12,919 nucleotides of DNA from an uncultured Bacteroidales bacterium (GCA_934678915.1 CAKUSF010000052.1:1-12919), one strand, 5' to 3'. Shown: positions 1 to 6,585, numbered from the stretch's first letter. Program-made: numbers and translations. Notes: a model not told the origin generated them from the letters alone.

Positions 1-280
1 ACACCTCCGCAAGATCGGCATTGTAAACGTAAAAAACGAAAAGAAACATATTCAAATCATAAAAAACAGAAATATTTTTATAGAACATCAACCATCCTTC
101 CTGCAGATTGATCTCAAACCTGTTGTCGACTCCTAGATCCAAATCGCATGAGCAGCAGCTGCCACTCCGACTTGAGAGGTCAAGAATGTTTTGTTCAATT
201 AATAACTCTTGAATATTCTGGCGTGGGCAACTGCGGAACTTGCCGATGCTATGCTCCCGTCTGATTAGTTTACTCTTTAA
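1..280 (-). CDS. possible partial or decayed gene running off the left edge
   Basis: The minus strand is open for 93 codons from just after a TGA (281-283) to the window edge. No ATG occurs near its beginning; the first Met codons lie well inside, after the segment reading NLQEGW. The predicted peptide has an ordinary soluble-looking stretch (CPRQNIQELLIEQNILDL), then a Cys-rich patch (SGSCCSCD), then a hydrophobic, Phe/Tyr/Asn-rich tail. That tail lies in AT-rich DNA, where such codons arise by chance. I do not recognise a family. It could be the 5' part of a real gene with an unusual start, a truncated gene, or a chance open frame; the missing start argues against an intact gene. Confidence 0.22.
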
Positions 281-375
281 TCACTTCTTCAAGCTACAAG
301 TTCGGTGTCCGAGGCTTAGTTTACAAACCACAGCCGCGGAAAGTGCTCCAAACAGCCATCCAAGCTTGTTTACTC

Positions 376-411
376 GGCTGACCCCACATTTAAACCGTGG
401 TCAGCCCTGCC
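376..411. repeat. REP-like palindromic element, copy 1
   Basis: Perfect 8-bp inverted arms, GGCTGACC (376-383) and GGTCAGCC (399-406), enclose a 15-nt loop containing TTTAAA. The 36-bp segment 376-411 aligns without gaps to 2985-3020 at 25 of 36 positions, in the same orientation. The two copies lie on either side of the Y1-type transposase gene (857-1945). RAYT genes are known to be flanked by their palindromic REP elements, so this is a candidate cognate element. That link is inference, since only two copies are visible here. Confidence 0.5.
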
Positions 412-448
412 CTATGCCTCTTAATTATCTCCAGTGCCCCTTCCGCGG

Positions 449-496
449 CCATACTTTGCAAAACTCCTATCCCCATACTTTGCAAACTCCTATTCC
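449..496. repeat. 24-bp tandem repeat, two copies
   Basis: Two adjacent 24-bp units (449-472 and 473-496) both begin CCATACTTTGCAAA. They differ by one compensating length change in an A run and one substitution near the end. No function can be assigned. It lies in the gene-poor stretch 281-545, where I see no convincing coding sequence; the plus-strand open frame at 240-656 has no protein-like character. Confidence 0.6.
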
Positions 497-545
497 CCAG
501 ATCTCCAACCTCATGATCGATGATCTTACAAGGTCATTCAAACCC

Positions 546-722
546 TCATCCTGCCAGATGTCCAAGTTTATGTTCTGCAATCTTGCCATTCCAGGCATCT
601 GTACCTGTTTCGGGATGCATCCAGTCCACCAGCTGATTCCGCAAACCGGCAAATAGGATGTCTCCACCGTCTGATAATTGATCCTGTGACTCGGCAAACG
701 TATCAACCTCGATTCTCTTCAT
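546..722 (-). CDS. small hypothetical protein, 58 aa
   Basis: The start is ATG at 722-720 and the stop TGA at 548-546. A purine-rich AAGGGG lies about 8 nt upstream of the start and could act as a ribosome binding site. The peptide begins MKRIEVDTFAESQDQL and continues through DGGDILFAGLRNQLVDWMHP to a C-terminus of HKLGHLAG. It is acidic in its first half, has no signal peptide or membrane segment, and its composition looks like a real soluble protein. It overlaps by 20 bp the end of another short minus-strand frame (703-777 from its own ATG). The two could be coupled small genes or pieces of one frameshifted gene. I do not recognise the family. It lies downstream of the transposase gene on the same strand. 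Confidence 0.35.
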   Translation of the reverse strand: MKRIEVDTFAESQDQLSDGGDILFAGLRNQLVDWMHPETGTDAWNGKIAEHKLGHLAG

Positions 723-856
723 TAGTACCCCTTACCCTTGGCACAGACTCCATTGAAGTGTATTCCTTCACGAACATATCTCGAATCGCTTCCCCGCAAT
801 CCTGACACTTAGCGCTATAACAGTCCCGAACTAGCGAAATTCCTTGCCTGCTTGGA

Positions 857-1945
857 TTACTTCTGACTCACTCCTAATCCTTGGCACCGAAGATCGATTC
901 GAGTACATTTTTTCGGGACAAGTGTAACCCTGCTCAAAGCTGAAAGGGAATAGGTGGATCTGTCTCCCCAAGCCCTTTGCGCGACCGCAAGCCGTTCTTC
1001 CAGACTGGCCTGAGACAGGATCGCTTTCCCGAACATATTCAAACATAAATCTTTGCATGTGGCTCTTAGCTCCTTCTCGCTAGCAGACCTGATATATTCC
1101 TTGGCGCATTCCATGTCAATTGCGGACTCTATGTTCTTGCCCTGGTGCAAGAAAGCGAGAAACACCTTAGGCGATCGGAACAGCATCTCCACTCTTTTCC
1201 AGTCAACATAGCTGTGCGGAAGAACCAGACCTTCGTCATTGTGCATCCATCCTTCAGGAGGAATCTTCTTGCTGTGAAGCATTTCCCTCCTTTCTGTTTT
1301 GGACAACTCGCTTACTGGCTTGCCCTTGACTTGATTATGATCAATGAAGAATATGTTTCCCGGTCCTCCCACATATTCCCAAGGCATCCCCGGATAGCCT
1401 GCCGCTATCGCATTCCTATAGACATACATGAATTTGTTCATCAGTTCGCGCTCGCCCTTTATCTCATCATTCCCCACCATGATCCCTGAATGAACGCTGT
1501 GCTTCTTCCACGAGGCCCAAAGCATCAACCTCCTTTTCAGTTCTCTTGCGAATCCCTCACGGGCGGCCACCTCTCCACTAACGATTAGGTGCACGTGCGT
1601 AGTCATGATCTGTTGCACTAAGATCTTGACATTAAATGAATATGCTAGGATGGCGATCATATTCATAGCTGCAATCTTTTCAGCTCGCGTGTCGAACAGG
1701 CTGTTGACCGCATTCCCGTCAGAGTAAACATGCGAGCAGTCCTTTACCGGTTTGTCCGCCCAACCTTGCCTGTCTACTGTCAGCTCTGTATGAGGGACTT
1801 TGGTCACTTTCAGTGGAAACCCATTGCGTAATTCTTGCTGGTCCCGAAGACCTTCTGGACAGTTTGGCCCTGAACCATCATTCCCTGCAGCCATTACCTT
1901 TCGCTCACAGTTCATCAATCCATCCCCTTTAATAAAGTCTTTCAT
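857..1945 (-). CDS. Y1/HUH transposase, IS200- or RAYT-like
   Basis: The predicted protein is 362 aa and belongs by motif to the Y1 (IS200/REP-associated) transposases. These cut and join single-stranded DNA at hairpins through a 5'-phosphotyrosine link. The metal-binding HUH motif is visible as MTTHVHLIV, with His117 and His119. It is preceded by the usual beta-alpha segment starting SHVYSDGNAVNSLF (about 71-84). The likely catalytic Tyr174 lies in YVYRNAIAAG, matching the family pattern Y-x-x-x-N-P with Ala for Pro, and a PWEYVGG segment follows. The C-terminal part (about 250-362) has a LSALSRVTLV stretch like the helical tails of RAYTs. The first 60 residues are less conserved, so the true start may be further in. 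At this length, and with no IS ends beside it, it looks more like a single-copy RAYT than a mobile IS200. Palindromic 36-bp elements flank it at 376-411 and 2985-3020. Confidence 0.75.
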   Translation of the reverse strand: MKDFIKGDGLMNCERKVMAAGNDGSGPNCPEGLRDQQELRNGFPLKVTKVPHTELTVDRQGWADKPVKDCSHVYSDGNAVNSLFDTRAEKIAAMNMIAILAYSFNVKILVQQIMTTHVHLIVSGEVAAREGFARELKRRLMLWASWKKHSVHSGIMVGNDEIKGERELMNKFMYVYRNAIAAGYPGMPWEYVGGPGNIFFIDHNQVKGKPVSELSKTERREMLHSKKIPPEGWMHNDEGLVLPHSYVDWKRVEMLFRSPKVFLAFLHQGKNIESAIDMECAKEYIRSASEKELRATCKDLCLNMFGKAILSQASLEERLAVAQRAWGDRSTYSLSALSRVTLVPKKCTRIDLRCQGLGVSQK

Positions 1946-2431
1946 AATTCAAGAATATTTCAAAGCCGTTTTTAATTGTTTAGTAATGTTGAAAAAATAA
2001 TTGCATCAATTCCAGAGTGACAACCCTGAATATCAATTCACTACACCTCTGAAGTGATGCAGGTTATTTTTTACACTTTACTTAAAAAGTCCTTCGAGGT
2101 GAAAATTACTTCATTTTCATCCCTCTTTTTCAGGTAGATAGCACCGCTATCCCCCTTGAAAGAAGCTGTCAGACTTGAAGTTTTTCACTCTCAGACCAGC
2201 ACCCGAACTTGTTCGGATTGCCGAGGCGAGTAGCAGGGGAAGATCTAGCACATAACCTTCAAACAAACAAATCAAGGCAGCTTCTTCAACTGTTGAGGGT
2301 AGGCAATCTCCTTTGTCTCTCTTCTATAGAAGATTGTTCCCCATTTGTCAATTTACATCACCCACGCTTTGAATTACCTCTTTAGGCAAGAACCTTAGAG
2401 AAGGTAGTAGTTTGTGTGACCGTCTGTGCAA

Positions 2432-2473
2432 AGATTGAACAATCTATCCGTTGAAACAAATATTCAACGGATA
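2432..2473. repeat. two adjacent perfect inverted repeats
   Basis: AGATTG-AA-CAATCT (2432-2445) is directly followed by an 11-bp perfect stem: TATCCGTTGAA (2445-2455), a 7-nt loop, and TTCAACGGATA (2463-2473). The two share one base. No T-run follows on the plus strand, so this is not a typical intrinsic terminator. It may be a protein-binding site or a hairpin recognised by a Y1-type transposase. The function is unknown. Confidence 0.6.
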
Positions 2474-2713
2474 ATTGGCCGAAAGTGCCTCAGAGTTGAT
2501 TCTAAGCTATGTTTTCATTCTGCAAAGATGCTCTTTTTGTTGGTTATTAGTAGTGCGAAAGAAGACTATTTATTGATTTTTAGTAAGTTATGATGCCTAT
2601 CCGTCTATCAAGCCAGAATTGATTGCCGACAGACAGATGCTTTTTCCTAAATATATAGAATTGGCTTTTCTCGAATCACTCCGAGGTTCAGACAATTGTG
2701 GGTTAAAGGTGAT

Positions 2714-2755
2714 TTCGCATCAGTAGCTTGACCATTCGCATCAGTAACTTGGCCA
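2714..2755. repeat. 21-bp tandem repeat, two copies
   Basis: Units 2714-2734 and 2735-2755 both read TTCGCATCAGTARCTTGRCC followed by A, with two purine differences between copies. The 21-bp period is two helical turns, so paired binding sites are possible. No adjacent gene makes a role evident. Confidence 0.6.
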
Positions 2756-2984
2756 TTAATACATTCTAGTCAGTTGTTATATTAATATAGACCTTTAATC
2801 CTGAGTCTGTTGACAAATGACACAACTATTCGAAACTATGCACTTCAGGCTTTCGCTTATAATGTCTTCATCTTTAAATTGCCTTATTATGATCCATAAG
2901 CCTAAAGTGTAAGAGTGAGCCCGTAACTTTTTCAAACCAAGGCCGTGAGAGATGCCCTGCACTCTATTCTGAGCGACCTTTCAG

Positions 2985-3020
2985 GGCCGATCCCGGTTTT
3001 AAAGTAAGGTCAGCCCAGCG
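2985..3020. repeat. REP-like palindromic element, copy 2
   Basis: This copy matches 376-411 at 25 of 36 positions without gaps. Its arms are GGCCGATC (2985-2992) and GGTCAGCC (3008-3015), which pair with one mismatch and one G-U. The TTTAAA centre is kept. The right arm is identical in both copies while the left arm has drifted. It lies about 1 kb upstream of the transposase start. Confidence 0.45.
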
Positions 3021-3054
3021 AGAGGCCTCACATAGCTTTCTAAGGGGTGTCGTT

Positions 3055-3268
3055 GGGCCGTGGTTTGCACGCACAATCGCCCATGGCTTACCTTAGCGAT
3101 AGTCTTTCGTTCGCATGCTGCCCAATCGCCCATAGTTTACTTTAGCAATAGCTCATAGCCCGCACGCTAAATCGCCTGTGATTTGCTTACGCAAACGCTC
3201 CTGGATAGCAAGCGAAAACGGTCATGGTTTACATGCGAAATTTCCCATGGTTTACTTGCGCAAACCAG
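3055..3268. repeat. degenerate tandem repeat with period of about 46-49 bp
   Basis: A motif like CGCCCATGGTTTACTTGCGC recurs at about 3078, 3127, 3173, 3219 and 3242, the last after a half period of 23 bp. An older-looking copy begins near 3055 (GGGCCGTGGTTTGCACGC). Several units carry short dyads, such as TTTGC-TTAC-GCAAA at 3182-3195, and TTGCGCAA (3256-3263) inside GGTTT...AAACC (3249-3266). The copies are strongly diverged. Similar words (TTTACAAACCACAGCC, GTTTACTCGGCTGACC) occur near 320-383, so the same repeat family may border the transposase gene on both sides. Confidence 0.45.
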
Positions 3269-3400
3269 ACTGATGGCTCTAATTGCCTTTAAGAAGTCTG
3301 GACGAAATCACTCACAAAATGCAAATTTTTTGCTAGAAAGTCTTAGCAATGCTCAATATGGCTAATGTTCTAATAAACAGTCATATACGTAAGCGGCTTC

Positions 3401-3466
3401 GCGTTAGAGAAACATTCCTTCACGTTAGAGGAACACGATTTCTAGCGTATCTCGCGTTAGGAGAAC
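3401..3466 (+). promoter_or_regulatory. three phased direct repeats, candidate activator sites
   Basis: Three direct copies of a 14-bp motif lie just upstream of the predicted promoter: GCGTTAGAGAAACA (3401-3414), ACGTTAGAGGAACA (3422-3435) and GCGTTAGGAGAACA (3453-3466). Start-to-start distances are 21 and 31 bp, close to two and three helical turns, so all three would sit on one face of the DNA. The last copy ends 18 bp before the -33 box, a usual position for an activator. The binding protein is not identifiable from this window. Confidence 0.45.
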
Positions 3467-3484
3467 AAAAGGTCAAGTGTAAAA

Positions 3485-3516
3485 TTTGTTTAGGTCGGAT
3501 TATGTGACTACTTTTG
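3485..3516 (+). promoter_or_regulatory. Bacteroidota-type promoter of the fimbrial operon
   Basis: TTTG (3485-3488) and TACTTTTG (3509-3516) match the Bacteroides -33 TTTG and -7 TAnnTTTG elements with a 20-bp spacer. Transcription would begin near 3523, giving a leader of about 245 nt before the first start codon at 3770. It is the only convincing match to this bipartite consensus that I found upstream of the operon. Confidence 0.6.
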
Positions 3517-3535
3517 TGGCGTTGAAAGAATCGAA

Positions 3536-3562
3536 CATCGTCGGTACCCTCTACCGTCGATG
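3536..3562 (+). promoter_or_regulatory. leader hairpin before the tandem units
   Basis: CATCGTCGGTA (3536-3546) can pair with TACCGTCGATG (3552-3562) around a 5-nt loop, with one mismatch in 11 pairs. It starts about 13 nt after the predicted transcription start. Its right arm is the start of the first 52-bp unit, so forming it would stop that unit from pairing in other ways. Confidence 0.4.
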
Positions 3563-3760
3563 TCGGTCATGCAGATGGCTGACAGATTGTAACGAAAGAT
3601 AACTATCGTCGATGTCGGTCATGCAGGTGACCGGCAGATTGTAACGAAAGTTAACTACCGTCGATGTCGGTCATGCAGATGACTGGCAGATTGTAGCGAA
3701 AGATAACTACCATAGATGTCGGTCATTGCAGATGACTAGCAGATTGTAACGACATTTAAC
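3552..3760 (+). repeat. four tandem 52-bp units, each with a conserved stem-loop, in the operon leader
   Basis: The units are 3552-3603, 3604-3655, 3656-3707 and 3708-3760; the last has one extra base. Each contains GTCGGTCA (3562, 3614, 3666 and 3718) followed by a TGCAGA-like loop and a right arm. The four right arms are TGGCTGAC, TGACCGGC, TGACTGGC and TGACTAGC. All eight pairs form in units 1-3 if G-U is allowed, and seven of eight in unit 4. The G-U pairs exist only in plus-strand RNA, the sense of the operon. A second part of each unit reads about AGATTGTAACGAAAGATAAC; in unit 2 it could form UAAC-GAAA-GUUA with a GNRA-type loop. The array ends 9 nt before the first ATG. A regulatory leader RNA is inferred; a repeated DNA-binding site is the main alternative. 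Confidence 0.65.
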
Positions 3761-3769
3761 AAAAGATTG

Positions 3770-4534
3770 ATGAGAAGAGTTTTTCTTTGCTGTACGGCAT
3801 TCTTGATGTCTCTCCTTGCGGTTTCTGCGCAAGAGGTCAGCAACCGTTTCCCTCAACAAAGCTGGTACACAGGCATCAGCGGAGAAGTCCCTTTTGGTTT
3901 CTGCACATTTTCCTCATTCGGCTCCGACAAGACAAGAGCAGGGTGGAATGCAGGTGCTTATCTCGGACGCAGGTTCTCAGCTGTCACCTCAGCCGAGGTC
4001 TCATTGACCTTAGGTCAGACCAATCTTTCAGCTAGAGATTGCTGCGTGGAGAGAGGCTATTGGCTCGGCTCCGACTGGACACGCTACAATGCCCCAGTCA
4101 TCAACATGGCAGGCTGGAACTACTCTGAACTTAAAAGCACAGTTTCGCTTCTTAAGATAGACGCCCGATTGAATGTGAACCTCCTTGGACTCGTATTTCG
4201 CACCGAAACCCCTTGGGCAGTGGAGATCTCTCCAGCCATCTCGGCCATCGGCACTAGCACGGATCTCAAACTCATCTCCACAGGTGAGACAGTAAGAGAT
4301 GACGTGAGCGGATGGAATTTCGGAGCCGGAGCCCGTGCCCAGGTCCGTAGGCTCATGGGCAAGCGACTCGAAGTCTCTGTCTTTTCAGGGCTTACCTACC
4401 TTTTCGGTGGAAAAATAGATAGTATGCCAGAGCATCAGCACAATTCGAACATGCTTTGGGAGAGCGGCCTCAGACTGGGCTGGAGATTCGGTAAAGGACG
4501 AAGCAGTGTCGCGGAGGGACAGTCTAGCAGATGA
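3770..4534 (+). CDS. outer-membrane beta-barrel protein of the fimbrial locus
   Basis: The protein is 254 aa from the ATG at 3770; the TTG three bases earlier is less likely as a start. A signal peptide is clear: MRR, a hydrophobic core to about residue 18, and a probable cleavage near AVSA-Q. The mature part alternates short aromatic and polar strands such as WYTGISGEVPFGF, WNAGAYLGRRF and LEVSVFSGLTYLFGG. It ends close to WESGLRLGWRFGK, typical of small outer-membrane barrels of the OmpA/porin-like superfamily in Bacteroidota. A Cys pair (ARDCCVERGYWLG) stands in a loop. No OmpA peptidoglycan-binding domain follows. It is the first gene of the operon, and from memory similar barrel genes occur beside fimbrial genes in other Bacteroidales, so a role in pilus assembly or surface display is possible but not shown. 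Confidence 0.65.
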   Translation: MRRVFLCCTAFLMSLLAVSAQEVSNRFPQQSWYTGISGEVPFGFCTFSSFGSDKTRAGWNAGAYLGRRFSAVTSAEVSLTLGQTNLSARDCCVERGYWLGSDWTRYNAPVINMAGWNYSELKSTVSLLKIDARLNVNLLGLVFRTETPWAVEISPAISAIGTSTDLKLISTGETVRDDVSGWNFGAGARAQVRRLMGKRLEVSVFSGLTYLFGGKIDSMPEHQHNSNMLWESGLRLGWRFGKGRSSVAEGQSSR

Positions 4535-4541
4535 TAGGAAG

Positions 4542-4668
4542 AAAGCACAGCAGAAGAGAGGAGTTGCATAAAATGAAAAAAGCACAGCAGAAGAGAATAG
4601 TGTAGCAGAAAATGAGAGAAAACACAGCAGAAGAGAACTATAGCAGATAAAAGCCGAAGAGAATAGTG
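4542..4668 (+). repeat. purine-rich imperfect tandem repeat between the first two operon genes
   Basis: The core ACAGCAGAAGAGA with short A-rich flanks occurs within 4542-4559, 4579-4596 and 4619-4636. A shortened copy (GCCGAAGAGAATAGTGT) begins near 4653. The period is 37-40 bp. The stretch is almost free of C and T runs, and the plus strand has stops in all frames, so it is a transcribed spacer and not protein. The anchor gene starts directly after it, so it may affect translation of that gene. The serine/leucine-rich minus-strand frames across it are artefacts of the repeat. Confidence 0.55.
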
Positions 4669-4704
4669 TTGCAATGAATGAAAGAACACCAAACAGATGA
4701 GAAG

Positions 4705-5625
4705 ATGACAAACCGAACCGGCATATTCATAAATAAAATGGCTGCCCTTGCTGCGGCAGCCGCGGTGGCGCTGTCGATTCAGTCGTGCTGCAAGACTTTC
4801 CACACCGATGAGGACAGCAGCATCAGCGTGGCCATGGACTTCGCGGATGAAAGTGACGCGGAAGGGACGACAATTGGCGACACCAAGCTCTGGATATTCG
4901 ATGATGGCGGAAGCCTTGTCGAGGACTATGAATATTCAAGTGCAACCCAGCTCGCCTTGCAGCGCTATCACCTTGCAGCGGGCCGCTACCTGTTTGTCAC
5001 AGCGGCCAACCTTCGGGACCCGTTCACATGGACCGGACCAACAAGGGCCACTGACATGGAGAGTCTGATGTTCGGGCTGAAAGCCCCGGCATCGTCCCCG
5101 TCCCATGCCTTCTACGGAGTAGGGGAAGTCACCGTGGAAAAAGACAAAAGCAAAATCGTCAAGTCGCAGCTCCGCAGAGTCCTGTCGGAAGTGACGATCC
5201 AGATGACAGGCGCACCGGCCGGCTCAACCCTGAAAGCAACCCTTTACGCGAACGCTGTGGGAATCTACCCTGCAAGAAAAGGCGATGACGGGACCTACGG
5301 CCTTCCAACCAAGGAAGACAACCGCTCCATCGAACTCCCAGAAGGAAAGGAGAGCGGAGGTTCCATCGTCACCCCAGTCATGCGCCTCATGCCGACAATC
5401 AGCGGAAGCATCTCCACCATCATCTATCTCACCATGACCCTGGCCGATGGGGAAGTGCTGAAAGGCACCATCATGGCCCCACCGATGGATCCGTCAGGGA
5501 AGTACATCCTGATGATTGAATATCTCAACATGAGCCCGACAATGATAGTCAACCCTTACAAGATCAACCAATGGACCGAAGGGTGGGTGGTCAACGGAGA
5601 GATCTTGAACCCGGACGAATATTAG
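4705..5625 (+). CDS. Mfa2/FimB-like fimbrial anchor lipoprotein
   Basis: I chose the ATG at 4705, preceded by a purine-rich GATGAGAAG. An in-frame ATG at 4678 would add nine mostly polar residues ahead of a normal signal peptide. From 4705 the protein is 306 aa. Its lipoprotein signal ends in SIQSC, with Cys28 as the lipidation site and a second Cys next to it. The following segment has the FimB/Mfa2-type pattern: KLWIFDDGGSLVEDYEY, then a turn reading LAAGRYLFVTAAN. The C-terminus has INQWTEGW, like the tryptophan strand of the fimbrillins. In Porphyromonas gingivalis such proteins tether the pilus to the outer membrane and limit its length. It precedes all fimbrillin genes and shows no basic cleavage residue like theirs, which fits an anchor that stays lipidated. 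Family assignment is by pattern, not by search. Confidence 0.7.
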   Translation: MTNRTGIFINKMAALAAAAAVALSIQSCCKTFHTDEDSSISVAMDFADESDAEGTTIGDTKLWIFDDGGSLVEDYEYSSATQLALQRYHLAAGRYLFVTAANLRDPFTWTGPTRATDMESLMFGLKAPASSPSHAFYGVGEVTVEKDKSKIVKSQLRRVLSEVTIQMTGAPAGSTLKATLYANAVGIYPARKGDDGTYGLPTKEDNRSIELPEGKESGGSIVTPVMRLMPTISGSISTIIYLTMTLADGEVLKGTIMAPPMDPSGKYILMIEYLNMSPTMIVNPYKINQWTEGWVVNGEILNPDEY

Positions 5626-5649
5626 TAATTAAAATAAAACACAAACAAC

Positions 5650-6567
5650 ATGAAAAAGACAATTCTTTATCTTGCTCTCGTGGGAGCCGTGGCAATGGCC
5701 TTGCCAAGTTGCAACAAGGAACGCAGTGAGTCTCAGAAACCGGAGTACATCACCGTCTCCACAAACATCGGAGGAATGTCACGTGTCACCATGAACGCTT
5801 CCGGTGAGCAGGTCTTCGAGGTTGGTGACGAGATCAGCGTCTATGCGTGGACGGGAGACGCGGCTGTCGCCCCAGCCGCCGCTGACAGAGTGGTTGACAA
5901 CTCCATCAACAAGCTCGGCTCTGACGCGAAATGGGTTGCCACACCTCAGATGCTTTGGAAGAACATGACCGACAAGCACTATTTCGTGAGCGTTTATCCT
6001 AAGGACGCGACTTCAGTAGCGGACCTTACCGCAGCGGACTACGCATTGAACGTCAACGACCAGGAAGCCAGTGACCTCCTCATCGCCACTGAGTTCTCCG
6101 GAAAGATCGCGGACAATAATCCTGTTCCACTCACCTTCGACCATGCTATGGCCAAGGTTGTGGTCAAGCTTTCTTTCCGCAACCAGTGGGATGACACAGG
6201 AAAGGAAGTGGAGAAAGTCGAGTTCAAGAACGTGGCCACCACTGCCAAAGTCAACTACTTGACTCTGGCCGTCACAGCAGGTGACAGCCGTGAGTCAGTG
6301 CTAGCTGTTCCAGAGGTAAAAAACGATGAATGTTTCGAGTCAATCTTCATCCCTCAGAACGGAGTCAACACCGTTGTGATCACAGTGAAGAGTGAGGGCA
6401 ACAGCAAAGGCTACACTTACACCCACGGCACGGACTTTAAGTTCGAGGCCGGCAAGATGACAACCATCAATCTCATCGTGGGACGTAATGAGATAGAACT
6501 TGGCACGGTGAAGATCAACAACTGGACCGATGGCGAGACCATTACCGATGGCGAAGCTCTTGACTAA
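5650..6567 (+). CDS. fimbrillin family lipoprotein (Mfa1/FimA-like), first pilin
   Basis: The protein is 305 aa. Its lipobox is LPSC with Cys21, followed by Arg45 in GGMSRVTMN, at the distance where FimA-type pilins are trimmed by a trypsin-like protease during assembly. Family landmarks in order are QMLWK (100-104), SDLLIA (141-146), a FDHAMAKVVVKL strand (about 163-174) and NNWTDGE near 290-296. These define the two-domain transthyretin-like fold of Bacteroidales fimbrillins of the Mfa_like_1 type. The spacer before its ATG is A-rich (AAAATAAAACACAAACAAC) with no Shine-Dalgarno sequence, as is usual in this phylum. It directly follows the anchor gene and has no near-copy in the window, so it is a reasonable candidate for the main stalk subunit; that role is inferred. 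Confidence 0.75.
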   Translation: MKKTILYLALVGAVAMALPSCNKERSESQKPEYITVSTNIGGMSRVTMNASGEQVFEVGDEISVYAWTGDAAVAPAAADRVVDNSINKLGSDAKWVATPQMLWKNMTDKHYFVSVYPKDATSVADLTAADYALNVNDQEASDLLIATEFSGKIADNNPVPLTFDHAMAKVVVKLSFRNQWDDTGKEVEKVEFKNVATTAKVNYLTLAVTAGDSRESVLAVPEVKNDECFESIFIPQNGVNTVVITVKSEGNSKGYTYTHGTDFKFEAGKMTTINLIVGRNEIELGTVKINNWTDGETITDGEALD

Positions 6568-6585
6568 TCTAACACAGAACCTATC

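Larger units (their letters stand above)
1946..3480. other. long gene-poor, repeat-rich intergenic region
   Basis: About 1.5 kb between the divergent transposase and fimbrial transcription units has no convincing gene on either strand. A 60-codon plus-strand frame at 3183-3365 lies inside degenerate repeats and has no protein-like features. Besides the repeats listed separately, there is a palindrome CCGAAC-TT-GTTCGG (2203-2216) and a perfect 14-bp palindrome TCTTCTATAGAAGA (2320-2333). The base composition is more AT-rich than in the fimbrial genes. I found no tRNA or rRNA and no clear promoter for the transposase gene. Confidence 0.6.

Noticed and set aside
240..656. 138-codon plus-strand frame
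   Set aside because: Its Pro/Ser/Cys-rich composition, its run through the 24-bp tandem repeat, and its overlap with the more protein-like minus-strand ORF at 546-722 make it unlikely.
831..1058. 75-codon minus-strand frame overlapping the 3' end of the transposase gene
   Set aside because: It lies out of frame inside that gene, and the transposase frame has a normal family-like C-terminus and stop.
1145..1489. 114-codon plus-strand frame
   Set aside because: It is antisense to the transposase gene, whose HUH and Tyr motifs are clear.
3552..3760. CRISPR array
   Set aside because: The 52-bp units are contiguous, with no unique spacers between repeats and no cas genes in the window.
3400..3770. 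Invertible promoter, as known for some Bacteroides surface loci
   Set aside because: I found no long inverted repeats bracketing the promoter and no recombinase gene in the window. The only dyads are short hairpins inside the leader.
4385..4803. Two minus-strand frames rich in Ser, Leu, Phe and Cys
   Set aside because: They arise from the purine-rich repeat and the ends of two genes read backwards, with no plausible start context or domain.
5626..6585. Intrinsic terminators between operon genes
   Set aside because: The short spacers at 5626-5649 and 6568-6585 contain no hairpin followed by a T-run, so transcription probably continues.
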